The translations under genes were made by a program, and so were the position numbers. Below are positions 1 to 12,300 of a stretch of DNA of 64,000 nt, in pieces; the stretch's first letter is position 1, and each line of letters begins with the position of its first letter. The notes beneath the pieces were generated by a model, which did not search any database, had not been told where the DNA came from, and worked only from the letters and a program-made list of their open reading frames with translations. This stretch comes from Acanthosoma haemorrhoidale (Eukaryota; Arthropoda; Insecta; Hemiptera; Acanthosomatidae): assembly GCA_930367205.1 (NCBI GenBank), contig OV884009.1, positions 87,379,189 through 87,443,188 of the forward strand. Direction: 5' to 3'.

Positions 1-790
1 TCTTCATATCCAAAACTTTATTTTGAATTATTTTTAAATTTTTCACGTTATCGCTGGTTGTCTGCTGATGCTCTGTAATTTGATCTTTCAATGAAATCAC
101 TTCTCCTTTCTTGATATTCGCTGTATCTTCTAACTCTGAAAATTTATTCTCCAACAAACTCATATTATTCTCATAGTCAAGCTTTATTAGATCATGTTGA
201 CGTGAGGTACACTCATCATTGTTATCTGTAATCTTCTGTTCATCCTCCAATGAAGTCATTTTCTCTTCATTATCCTTAGTTGAATATAAGCTAAGATCTG
301 TCTGACAATCAGCATCAACTAGTTGTGACTTTGTTAAATTTGTTTTTTCATGATCTGTTGTATTTTTCAATAGAATGATTTCTTCTTTTAATTTTGAATT
401 TACATTATTATTTCCTTGGAGTGTTCTCTCCTCACAAATTCGTAATTGTCTATCTAATTTTTCGTTTACATCCGTGAAACCTTGTTCGAATTTTGCCGAT
501 CTTCCCGATTTTATTTCTTCCCTTAATTGATCAAACTTCCCGCTCAACTCTTTTTGTTCTTTATTATTTTCTTTAAGCGCGTTTGATTGACTGTTTAATT
601 TTTCGTTTATTTCTTTGTTATTTTCTTTAAGTGCGTTAAATTGACTGTTTAACTGGGCAAGGATTAGTTGTAACATCTTGGAATGATTTATCGTGGGTTC
701 GGGGTCGGGGGCTGAGGGGTCTCCTTTAGAGGCTGGGTTTGACCCAACCCCAGTACCTGAGTCTGACCCACACATGTTTGTGTTCGTCAT
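1..790 (-). CDS. Gag-like coiled-coil ORF of an LTR retrotransposon (partial, runs off left edge)
   Basis: The - strand is open without a stop from an ATG at 790-788 to base 1 (263 codons), which is long for such AT-rich DNA. After a Gly/Ser/Pro-rich N-terminus of about 35 residues, the rest is strongly charged, rich in Lys/Glu/Asn/Gln, and looks like coiled coil. A segment of about 14 residues (LNSQxNALKENNKE) occurs twice in tandem near residues 50-80, and a related EKLDRQLR stretch follows. There is no zinc knuckle or protease in the visible part. The leader upstream carries a tRNA-primer-like site at 921-938, which suggests the Gag of an LTR element. The family is not recognised. A host coiled-coil gene is the alternative. 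Confidence 0.5.
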   Translation of the reverse strand, partial: MTNTNMCGSDSGTGVGSNPASKGDPSAPDPEPTINHSKMLQLILAQLNSQFNALKENNKEINEKLNSQSNALKENNKEQKELSGKFDQLREEIKSGRSAKFEQGFTDVNEKLDRQLRICEERTLQGNNNVNSKLKEEIILLKNTTDHEKTNLTKSQLVDADCQTDLSLYSTKDNEEKMTSLEDEQKITDNNDECTSRQHDLIKLDYENNMSLLENKFSELEDTANIKKGEVISLKDQITEHQQTTSDNVKNLKIIQNKVLDMK

Positions 791-920
791 TTGTGTCTGT
801 GTTTGTGTAACAAATGTTAAATTAGAAGAAAAATATAATATGTTAGTAAATAGTTCTAGTTATTATTCTAACATGCAATACCTCACAATTCCTTTGGTTT
901 CTTTAGAATTTTTGAAGTTA

Positions 921-938
921 ATCCCGGAGCGGCCCCCA
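921..938 (-). promoter_or_regulatory. Candidate tRNA primer-binding site and LTR end
   Basis: On the - strand this 18-mer reads TGGGGGCCGCTCCGGGAT. It has the form of a retroelement primer-binding site (TGG plus the complement of a tRNA 3' end) and matches the usual tRNA-Pro type at about 14 of 18 bases. The bases just upstream on the - strand end in CA (941-940), as an LTR end would. It lies about 130 bp before the Gag-like start codon. I could not fix the outer LTR boundary, which would lie at higher coordinates, probably beyond 1090. Confidence 0.4.
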
Positions 939-1350
939 TTGAAACCTACCTCATTTTCTACCATTTTATTTTCTAATTTATTAGATCAATTGACCTTAAC
1001 TAATTTGGTAGGTCCGTCATGAGATCTTTAATTCAACTTGTTTTTATGTCTTCGACATAGGAAATTATCCCGATTGAATCGCCCGATCTCAAGGCTAATG
1101 TTATAGTTATTAATAAATTGAGAAACTGGGAATTGTGAAATATATACAAGTAAAATGGTTATAACAAATACTTATAATTATATAGAATGCTGACATAGAT
1201 TATATAAAAAAATATTCAATTCCTTTGTACAAGGATAGTTACTATTAATTAGTTATATAAAAAAATGAAAATTGAGCTCAATCTCTTTTTAATGGATCCA
1301 TAATAAAAAAAACAATATCTATATCACCCAATCGATGATATCCGTGTAAC

Positions 1351-1390
1351 CTTCTTCTTCTTCTTCTTCCTTTTCTTCTTCTTCTCCTCT
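1351..1390. repeat. CTT microsatellite
   Basis: Interrupted run of CTT/TTC units. It has no coding meaning. Confidence 0.8.
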
Positions 1391-1580
1391 GCTTGTGTTG
1401 ATGACCGTCAACGGAACGGGAGCTTGCTCTGCTTTGCTCTCAGGCTCTTGGCTAAGACTGCCCTTTTATCCCATCCCCACTCCTAAGAGCATAAGGGCAG
1501 ATGCTGGACAAAGTGGGAGGGTGGCTGGTCATGATATTCTCAAATATCATGAATGTTACAATATATGTAATATGATGTAT

Positions 1581-1800
1581 TATATCTGTACCTCGGAGGG
1601 ATACAACACGAGCTCCTTTGGATTCGTCCCACATAATACAACGGACTGACGAATCAGAAGAATCAAAAAGGGTGTAATTCAACGTCCAAAGTTTTCTCTT
1701 GTAAAAGCTTATGCAGTTTGTTATAAGGGGTGACGGCAAACATTTTTGAAGATCACTCGTTAATACCTTAAGTGTTGTATCCCTCCGAGGTACAGATATA
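1581..1800. mobile_element. MITE-like element with perfect 29-bp terminal inverted repeats
   Basis: Bases 1581-1609 (beginning TATATCTGTACCTCGGAGGG) are the exact reverse complement of 1772-1800. The arms enclose 162 bp and match at all 29 positions, then diverge at once on both sides. The outer bases are TA-rich, so a TA target duplication like that of Tc1/mariner-type MITEs is possible but cannot be told from the repeat itself. The two short ORFs that cross it, one on each strand, are probably chance. Confidence 0.6.
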
Positions 1801-1871
1801 TTATAACTGCAATAAAAAACACACATTTTTATTAGATACCCCAATGATGATAAAAATAAAAGCAATCCCAT

Positions 1872-3276
1872 GACAAATCATTATTAGTTACATAACCTTA
1901 TTAGAAGAGGAAAACGATTAGTTTTGTACTTGATGTTCAATTTCCATGTTCGTCAGACTGAGAAAGGGAAGATTGAACTGGCCGGATTAGTGTAGGGAAG
2001 TGGGACTCATGACAAAAGAGAATCTCCATGCAAGCTAAAGTGGGTTTTAAAGGCTCCATGCCTTCAGGTTCCGCGGGTAAGCTGTTTGTACCCACCCTCC
2101 CTTTCTGCTAGCAGTTGTTCACTCTAAAACTATACACCGATTCCACCCTTCTCTATCATTTTATTTTTATTAGCTCCACTCGATTATTCTACTTGACTGC
2201 TCAACAAATTCGAATCAGACGGAGTAAATCAATAATGGAACGAAAAGAGAACTGTGATTACATTCTTAGTAGTTACGCATATGATGAAATTTCCCTTTTA
2301 AAAAAAAAAAAACTTTTTCTACCATACATATTATACTTTCAATCTTGATAGTAATCGTTCATTAAACTAGTATTCTCATATTATAACCTTCTTATCGACG
2401 TGTATTCAGTAATCTTTCTAGTGCTATTGATGTTTTATTCTTGCTAACAACATATGCTTACATATCCCTTTCTTTTCTCGTTTTAATTTTATGTCATTGG
2501 TTTATAAAGACCATTAAATTAATTTTTATCAACAGAAAAACTTTTAACTACTTACGATCAGGTAGGACGATCTTTCTTCACCTCCTACTCTTTAGGTGAG
2601 GTTATACTTTCAATTTTACATATGAATAATTAATCCTACAGATCAGCTCGGTTTGTGGGGTACAGCTTTCATAAGTTCACTTGAATGTTGTTCGATTACC
2701 ACCTGTTACTTGTATTAAATACTAAATTACCTGTGTTATATTATCAGCTGAGTTTTATTTCAATGTGAATAGAAAAACCCACGAAATAAATTAAACGATT
2801 CAACTTTGCCTTAACCAAGTAATTCTTTTGCAATCCCAATTTTATATAGAGATATCGTGATGATATTTTGTATGAATGTTTTACTTAAAGTCCCAAGGAT
2901 GATGAAAATAATTAGCCTTTTGAATTATTCATCAATTACCAATTAAAAATTATTAAATTAAAGGTCTTGAAATCCTTATTTGAAATATGTATTATATTTT
3001 GGAGCTTTTGTGAACTACAGAATGCAACTAAGTGTAAATAAAATCTTTTTTGGTGCCACAAAGAGATTTTCATATTAATTACTTTTATGTTGTTATGTAT
3101 AATTATTTTAATTTTTCATCCGTGCATTAACGTGAACCACTATTTTTTTTAAATATGTAAGCAATATTATTACAAATTTTAAGGGAGTGGACAGCTTATT
3201 TGTTTGTTCATAACCACAAAGTAAATCATAAATATATTTTGATATATTTCTATAATTTTATTACCTTTATTTGCAG
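1872..3276. other. Intron or upstream sequence of the LamG gene, no gene seen
   Basis: AT-rich sequence with short ORFs only. It includes an A run near 2300. It ends in a polypyrimidine tract and the 3' splice site ttgcag at 3271-3276. I see no conserved element in it. Confidence 0.5.
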
Positions 3277-3393
3277 GAAAATGTGGGCATGAAAGTCCTT
3301 GTGAGCAACTTTGTTATGAACTCCATGATGGAATGTTTGAATGTGATTGCCGAGAAGGATTCATTTTACATCACGATGGTTATTCATGTGTTG
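3277..3393 (+). CDS. LamG gene exon a: EGF-like domain
   Basis: Encodes a six-cysteine EGF module that starts CGHESPCEQLCYE and ends with the DCREGF..DGYSC pattern of calcium-binding or complement-type EGFs. The acceptor is ttgcag and the donor gtaagt. The exon begins with two bases that finish a codon, so an upstream exon exists outside the recognised set. It ends with one base of a codon (phase 1). Confidence 0.8.
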
Positions 3394-6300
3394 GTAAGTA
3401 GCAGTCACTAATTAATATGCTTACCATGATATTTTACATTCCATTAACTTACTTCTGAGCTTACTTCTTATATGAATTACAAAATCTTCATTTTACCGGT
3501 CTATTTGGTTTCCCTTTAAGCAACTCTATCACTCATCCCTCCGGGCTGTTGATAATATATCCTATGCCCTTTAAAGCAAAAGCCTCAGAAAGAGTATATT
3601 TCTTGCCTGCACCACGAGCTTTCCTTGGCCCACAATGTAGCGTCCTGGGTACTATAACCTAAGCAATCCAGCAGTCCTCGCAAGAGTCATCCGTCGGGTT
3701 ATCCTTGGAGTACATGTCCCAGTAGTAAATTTCAGCGACCTTCTCAGGGGAAAAGGTCAAATGGTCTTCGCTCTTCAACGTCATAAATGTCTTGGCCAGG
3801 CCACCTCTTCGAGCCATGGTGGTGAACACCAACATCTGAAGATATGGTTAGAGGCCGGAATATAGGAGACCGCTTTGCTTCAATGAGAAGAAAAGGAAAG
3901 GGCCCAGCAATCTGTCGAAAGGCCGACAAAGGAAGCAGCAACGCTCGAAGATGCGACTTTCAACACTAATAGCTACTAGGAGGTGCAGTCAAGCAAGGTT
4001 GCTTGCCCATCACCAACGACATAAGTCACAACAGCAGAATTACATGTCTTGGTCACGGAAACTGCGTGATATAAACGTGATTTGGTAGGGGGCGCTAGCA
4101 ACATGGTGGGTACAATGTAACACCCTAAAACACCCCACTAATCATCATAATGCTACCGTGCCTATTTTTCTGCCTGTACGGCACCTGGATCAACATTTGT
4201 ACTCTGTCATTGCAAACATCTCCGGAGCAACCACCCAACTCTTCATTATGTGGATCTGGATTTCATTGAGCCTGTTCATAATGGGTCTTCTTCATCAGGG
4301 TCTCGACAGCCTTAATAAAGTATGTGGCTCTTTACGGAAAAAAACCATGAAACGGCAATTTTGATGATTACATCTCGACTTCCAAGCAAGGTTAATAATT
4401 CAAAACTTTTGAATTTAAGTAGCTTCTTTGAGTTTAGTTGAAAATCTTAAAAGTTACAGAAATGGAATAATCTAAAGGTAATAATGTTATTTAGCATCCT
4501 TCCGTTATTTTACACTAACGAAAAGTTAATCACCGTAATCTGGTATATTGTGGGTAAATACCCATAAAATAGCACATTGATCAGACCATTTTTACCACCA
4601 CAGTCGTAACAGGAGAAATATCTGATCATGTTGGCTACCCACTTATCCTAGGATCTGCAATTAGTGTATGGACTTCAAATATTTTTTAAGGTTGTATCTT
4701 GGTGTTATAAGCAAAGTTTACGTTCTTATTAATTGTTTATGGAAAACTCGTAAACGTATCAATTTCACGTATTGGATAAATATCAGAACACGTATACTTG
4801 AAGCAATTTTCCAATTAATTTAAAATGTGCCCATTTCTAAATATAGGAAAATTAACTAAGGGATATTTACATAGTCACAAATACTGGAGCAACATAGTTT
4901 TAAAAAAATACATTATTACTTTTCATTTAAAATTACCAACAATTTTCTATTAATTTAATTTTTTGTAGAACTTAATACTACGATGGAACCAGAGAGAGAA
5001 GATGTTGAAGTGGTGGAGGATGTTCTATACCAAAAAGATGCTTCCTTTTCTGCTGAACTGGTTTTGGGTACAAGCCAGAGCCCTGACCTTGAACAAAAAA
5101 ATCCTGAAACAACGCCTTGTCCTACAGGAGCAACTGAAAGTTTGGTTGAACCGTGTATTGACTGCGGGCAAGGTTTATGCTTAACTGAACCTCCACGATG
5201 TCAATGTCCCCTTGGAAAGCTGGGTCCACATTGTAAAACAGGTTTGTTCAAAATAATCAGTAATAAATAAAATAAATAAATAAATAAGGAAGAATAATGA
5301 ATAACATTTATTTGATGTCAGAAAATAAATAAATGCAAATATTGGTCCATATAGCTTTCCCAATAGATATACTATATATCTACATTTCTAATTTGGATTG
5401 GATTTGTATAAACAGGAAATATTTAGGAGCTAACACTAAAACGCCTTCTGACTGTTTTATTTATCCAAGATTCATGCTTCCACGATCATGCTTATTACAT
5501 AAGAACAGGAGTTGTACCTAATTATAGACAAATCCAACGTTGCAACGAAATTTTTAAAAACAATAAATTGTAATTAATCAATTAATTTGTATAATAACCT
5601 GGATTTATAATTGATATAAAATATGTTTTATATTTTTTGGCAGTGGTGTTATAAGCAAATCTAATGTATGATAATTTAAACAGTGTTTATGGTAAACAGG
5701 CCTATTTAAATATCTCTAAACCGTCTCATTGAACGCTGAAGTTAACCTATCAATTCACCTACCTTTCAGCCACTTTTATACGAACTCAAAGTCAGAGAAC
5801 TATAAAACGAGAAGAGTAATACTGTACGCTAGATGATGATTCTGAATAGATTAAGTTCACCTTGTTGGTGGGTCTGTTGTTAGTTGATTCCTCCTAACAA
5901 TATCAGCAATGTTTTTAAATAATCGATATTCAATATCAACATAGTTTTTTCCATTGTAGGAAACTTCATAATGTAAAGATTATATTGTACAGTCCAATAC
6001 GAAAAGCTACCAGTGTGAAATGTATATCTAACAACATAAATAAAATATTCCATATCCGTTTGTAATTGAGTTTGTTTCATAAATATGTTTTTTACTAATT
6101 CCTTTTACTTTTGTTTTAGACGTAGACATACAAATACCTAGATTCTCTGGTCAGGGTTGGCTTGCTTTCCCAGCACTGAAAGCAGCTTACAAACATGTCC
6201 AGCTTGAGATTGAATTTCGACCGCAGGTGTGGGATGGAATACTTTTTTTGACTGGTGAAAGAGACGACCTAGTCGGAGATTTTATGGCTCTTCTTATGCA

Positions 6301-9300
6301 CCAAGGATTTGTCGAATTCAGGTAAAAGCGTTTAAATTGACTGTCGTGACAAATCAACCAGAATTGCCAAAGTTGCCATTGCAACCACCGTTATAATTTT
6401 TATCATATCACACTTAGATCACCAGCTACACACGTTCTGTTGAGTCGAAGATACTAGTTGTCATTAAATAAGCACCTTTTGTTATAAAATAGAATCTAAA
6501 AACAATGTCCAAGATGTCGTGGAATAAACTCTTACGCCCAAACATTTGGAATATTTTACGAATGTTATCAACATACATGCAAAATACACACATATGGAAG
6601 ACTCCAAAGTTCCATGAACTAGTTTCAAAGAAAAGTCTCTTATTTAGGGATGAGCAGTACATTTGAATATAAGTTATTTTAGTAGTAGTGAAATTACATA
6701 ATGCTTATAATACTTTGTTGAAAATAGGTTTGATTGTGGCTCTGGTGTGGGAGTCGTAAGATCTCACGAAACAGTAATTCTAAATCAGTGGAATCGGATA
6801 ACGTTATATAGGCATCGCTGGGATGCTTGGATACAGCTAAATTCAGGAAAACATGTTCAAGGAAGATCAAAGGTAGGCCAGTTTTATGTTGTATGTTATT
6901 GATTTTAATAACATATTTGCGAAGGTCTATTTTTGCAACAAAAAGTTCCCAACATACCTGCTTAAGTAAATTTCATTGATTTTCAGGGACTGTTTTCTCG
7001 AATGACTTTTAGGGAACCAGTTTTTATAGGAGGGCGTGGTAATACTTCAGGCCTTCAGGACAAGCTGCCCACTGATCATGGATTAAAAGGATGCGTAAGA
7101 CACCTTCAAATCAATGACTACGTTTATAAATTTTCCCCAGTACCTAAAGGCGATGCAGTGAAAGGTTTTGACATAGGTAAAATACATACGCACATATATA
7201 TTTTTTTTAATACTTCTTATATCAATTTGCATCTTTTTATATGACGATTACATGTTTGCAGTCATTTATTTTCTAATCTCTAAAGTAATCATGTTCACGA
7301 AGTTAGTCGGTCGGTTTCCTTCTGTCCATCTATGTACGCATTGATAAAACTTTATGAAGTGATTACGCTACAAAGTAAGTGATCCAAGATAAATCTACCG
7401 TTTCAAAAGAGCATATTGAATTCGCTCATTCCTAAGTTTATTTACTATGTGAGTACAAGTGTTTTTTTCTTTCATAGGTTGACTACAAATCCATCCATAG
7501 ATATAAGGGTTTCAACCCCAATTATCAACAAAACAAACAAGACCAACTTTTATTCAAGGCATTAATCAATATCACTAAAAACTTTTCATTGCTTTAACCA
7601 AGAATGAATTTCCACAACCAATTGTGCTTCATACTGCCTATTTCCCCCTATGATTTAAACTTTAATAATTTAGTTTAAAACTGAATTTCAAATTAAAATA
7701 AAATGGATTGTTTTGCTCAAATTCTCAGGGGAAGACTGGCTATTTTCAAGTCATATATAATATTTACATAATTTTAAATTACATTCCGAAAATCCACAAA
7801 TTTTTCTAATGGATGCCTTAATAGTTGAATGGTCTAACTCAATATATTATCTATAATCATTAATTTATTTCAGAGGAGTGCATTGCTGATCGATGCAGCA
7901 AAGTACCTTGTCAACATGGTGGAAAATGTCTAACATCTGGTGATTCAGCCGTTTGCCTTTGCCCACTAGGTTTCACAGGAGATTTATGCGAAACGAGGCT
8001 AGATCTACAGGTAAATTTTATAATAAGCTTAAGTTTGGTTCAATACTGGTCCCAAGCTAATCGAAAAGCGGTTCATGCTAAACCCATAAAAGGGGGAATT
8101 GAACCCTAGAATAGGGAAACTATCATATATAGGCACATAAATAGGTAAACACGTTTATTGGAAAGTATAAATTTTGCAAATGCCTAAGACGAGTTATCAT
8201 TCCACCGAGGTGTCCATTTATTTACAATTTCAATTACCTCTTAAATAATTGATTTAAAAAAACATTATTCTGACATACATAGTAAAATGCGCTCAATGAT
8301 TTTGCTATGTTAAATAATTAGTCTGCTGAAAAAATGAAGAACAGTTATAACTTTCGAATAATCAATGCAATACATAGGATACAATGGAAAGAAAAAGCAA
8401 TAGACAGGAAGCAAAATCAATGCCTTCCAATTTTTATTATTTTTAGTGCAAACTAAAAGCCGTTCTAATGCAGTTTTTTTATCAGTTTGTATTTGCAAAT
8501 TTAATATTGATAAAACATTATAACTGTACCCCTAATCATAATTATTTTAACAATTGTGTTCTTTACTTATATGCAATATTAACATACGGATGGATTGTAA
8601 AATAGTCCGTAATACAAATTTTTATTGTATCTAGATTAGGATACAGTGAAAAAAATGTATGCAGAATTTTAAAGAATACGTACTTTTGGTCAAATGATTG
8701 ATAATTTAAAATACAATGAAGTGGACACCACGTTATTTGTAACGTTCAATATTTTAGGTACCAGCTTTCAATGGATCAAGTTATCTAAGGTACCCAGGAT
8801 TAGGTGGCTCTGTGCTTTCCTGGCTTGACATTGTAGTTATCTTGAAACCTAATGCTTTAAATGGAGTTATCCTGTATAATGGACACAGGGCTGATGGAAT
8901 GGGGGACTTCATAGCTCTCTACACTAGTGATGGCCACCTTGAATTCACATTTGACTTGGGAACAGGAGCGGCAACAATCAGGTAGTAATTCAAACAGTTT
9001 ATAAATTAGTAAAGAGTTTAAAATTTTTACCTTTGCAACAAGTCCTTTGCATTACAAGGCATACTGTGAAAACGTTGTGAGTCACAAGCCAGCGTAAGTA
9101 TTTGTTATTATGTAATTTGTTGTAATGTATAATTATTATGTAATAATGTAAAACATGGACAAATTGACCCTTTATGACTGAGGAATAACACCACTTCCAC
9201 TTGCTGCTATGTGAATGTCCATTCCGGATTCCGTAATATAATATTCCGGTGTTATGATTAAAATCAGTCGTGCCACCCGGCGTCTCTCTATAATATTTCA

Positions 9301-12300
9301 TTGTCACATATATCAACTACAGATACCACAAGTTAGTAATGCAATATCAAAGTGAAATTAGACATTTAGAACCTTAGTAACCAGTGTCATGTGATCTGGG
9401 ACAAATTGTACAAAGAAAAATGTGTTGAAAATGAAAAAGTGGTGCCGATGTGGAATGCGTATTTTATTATTATTTTAAAGAGACAAAAGGTATTTTATTT
9501 AGTAAAATAAATAAGAGCAAAGAGTAATAATGAAAACAAGATATGATTGCCCTATGTCCAAAAGGCTGAGTGTAGTGTAAATGTTGGTACTTAATGTACT
9601 CCTAGGTGCACAGACTGTCAACCATTCGCTTCTAGTCACAGATGGGAATTTTAGCCAGGGTACAAATTTTCATTATTTTGTATTTCACGATTGTATTGCA
9701 CTATTTTCAGCCTTTTGGATTCTTGTCTCTCAAGCCAATTCACTGTACTTGCTTTGCAGTCAGTACTAGAACGGTATGATGGCACCCATTCACAATCAGT
9801 GGCCATGCCACAATAAGCGACGTATACATTTTTTTTTTTTTTTTTTTTATCATAAATACAATCCCCTTTATAAAATTAATTTTTTATTTCATCGTTCATC
9901 GTTTCCTCTAACTGCATTCAGTTGCTTCTGGGTTTCTATGTTGTAGGAGTTCAGAGCCTTTAAGTCTAGGGGAATGGCATGAAGTAACCATATCAAGAAC
10001 AGGAAGACTGGCAGTGCTACAAATTGACAAAAACCCTTCAACCCAAATATTATCACCTGGAGCTTTTACTCAACTCTATCTACCTCTTAATTTATATATC
10101 GGTGGTATACCTAACTTTGACATGGTCTCTCCAAAAGTTAAAGTGAGAACTTCATTTGTTGGATGCATTCAAAAGGTATGTTCTTATTTACATATTTCAT
10201 TTATCAAAATTGCTTACGCATTAGAAGTATTACCCTCGGTTTGCTTAGTAATGCTTTGTCGATAGAGTAACTATCTTAACAGAAAATTATTGAAGTAGTG
10301 ACCTGCCCCTTTACTATTGATGTGTGTATTGCTCAAATTCATATTCATATTTTATTCGTGCGGCTTCACCCACTTGGAAATGTCAACGCAGAGTTTTTCC
10401 ATTGCACCCATTTACAAGTTCACTATCTAATTCCTAAAATAATTAGCTTGGACATACGGAGCCTATATGTCAAAATCCATTTAGTACTTTTTAAGTTTAT
10501 CTCGTACAAACAGACAAACGTACCCGGCGTTATCATCCCATAACCTTCAAAAACACCTTGATGAGATCGAGTATTGCTGCAACCAATGACGGATCAAAGT
10601 TAATGAAGCAAAATGTACCCACATTACCTTCACTCTCTGTCGCAAGTCTTGCCCACTAGTTTCTTTCAATTCCATTCCTCTCCGTGTATCCGAGTTAGTA
10701 CGGTACTTAGCCTTCCCTCTCGACAAATGACTGACCTGGAACCCACATACGAGGCTTAAGACTACTTCAAAGGACATCCCATCCCTCAATAGAAAATAAA
10801 TTGCTAATCTACAAAGTTATACCTAAGCCAATCTGGACATACGGAATAGAGCTATGGGGGACAGCAAAAAAGTAGAACATCAAGCGTATCCAATCCCTTC
10901 AATCAAAAGTCCTGAGAACAATAGTAAATGTCCCTTATTACGTCAGGAACACAACCCTTCATAACGATCTTAATATACTATGCATTCTTGAACTCATCCC
11001 TGCCAAGTTCATGAAATTCTATAGTAACCTAACCAACCACCCTAATCCCGTAGCACAGTCATTGCACTGCACCACTCATCCCTATAATCCTCCTCGGAGA
11101 CTAAAACGGCAAGTGCCCTCGTGACCTGCTATAAATCCGTGACAGCGGGAGTCCTGGCAATGGCCAGTTTCTCCAATCATGTCCTGAGCGTATGTGGCTC
11201 TCGCGCTCTTCGTCAGCCTCCACTCGCTCATATCCGGTGACGCGGCTGATGGAGGAGCGTGGGCGACTCCCAAGACTCCGCATCCTCTTTCGCATGCGAC
11301 AACCATGTGGATTTGGGAGGCCTCTTGGCTGTTTGTAAATATTGTATGAATGAGTGAGTGAATGATGAATTGTAAATATGGTATGAATGAGAACATTTGT
11401 CTCAATTACTTATTACCTTATAAGGCAGATTGTAATTTTAGCACATTAAAGAAGTTAAAAAAAAAATTATTATTATTCATAGGTGACATATTCCCAGAAT
11501 AAAAGTTTTTTTTCTATTCAAATAGGATAATAACTTAATCTTTCATAAGCGGAAATCATCATTTTTCGTTTATGCGTAATTTTATAGTAATTTATGCAAA
11601 AAGATATAGATTAATACAATATTTATTACAGTTGTTATTTATTACAGTCCTCTTATTTATAGATCTAATGTTTATTTTTCCTTTATTTTACTGTTTCCCA
11701 TGTGTATGCAAATAGTGTTTAGATTGTTATTACATCTTATAGTTGTCGTTATGTATTTTTATTTAATTTTAACTACTAATATTGTCTTGCAGATTCTAAT
11801 CAACAATCGACCTCTACAAATCTTAGCTGAAGCATTAGCAGGAGTTAACGTAGATAATTGCCCTCATCCTTGTGTTGCAAAACCATGTGGTGATATTGCC
11901 CATTGTGTTCCCCATTATGACGTTTACAAATGTGTTTGTGACAAACACTGTGAAGAAAACAGTCAGTTAATGATTCCTCCTATAGCTTCGTTCACGGGTA
12001 ATACACACCTACATTATACTGACCCAGAAATCTTGAACAGGTAAAAGTTAAATTTCTACCATATAATAGGAATATTAGAAAGAAATCATGTAAATACGTA
12101 GAAATTAAATATGAAATGTTGGTAGTTATATTTAGTTTACAACAGTAAAAAAACAGTTTTTAAATCCATGGAGATAGTAGAAATTGGTATTTCAACACTA
12201 AAGGTCTTGCTTTATATTGGCATGTTCACGGATTTGAAAATGAGATAAAACGCATACATAAAATTACATTTTGAGTCAAAACCACCAAAATTAAATTCTT

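Noticed and set aside
693..1022. 109-codon + strand ORF
   Set aside because: Shadow of the Gag-like - strand frame and its leader. The - strand frame has far better coding character.
1452..1871. 139-codon - strand ORF
   Set aside because: It crosses both arms of the 29-bp inverted repeat and has no recognisable motif. Probably a chance ORF.
7177..7244. Read-through of LamG exon e beyond 7176
   Set aside because: Low-complexity tail after a good gtaaaa donor. The next exon starts in matching phase with an EGF.
9000..9316. 105-codon - strand ORF in a LamG-gene intron
   Set aside because: Low-complexity Tyr/Ile/His-rich stretch from AT-rich DNA. No motif and no splice support.
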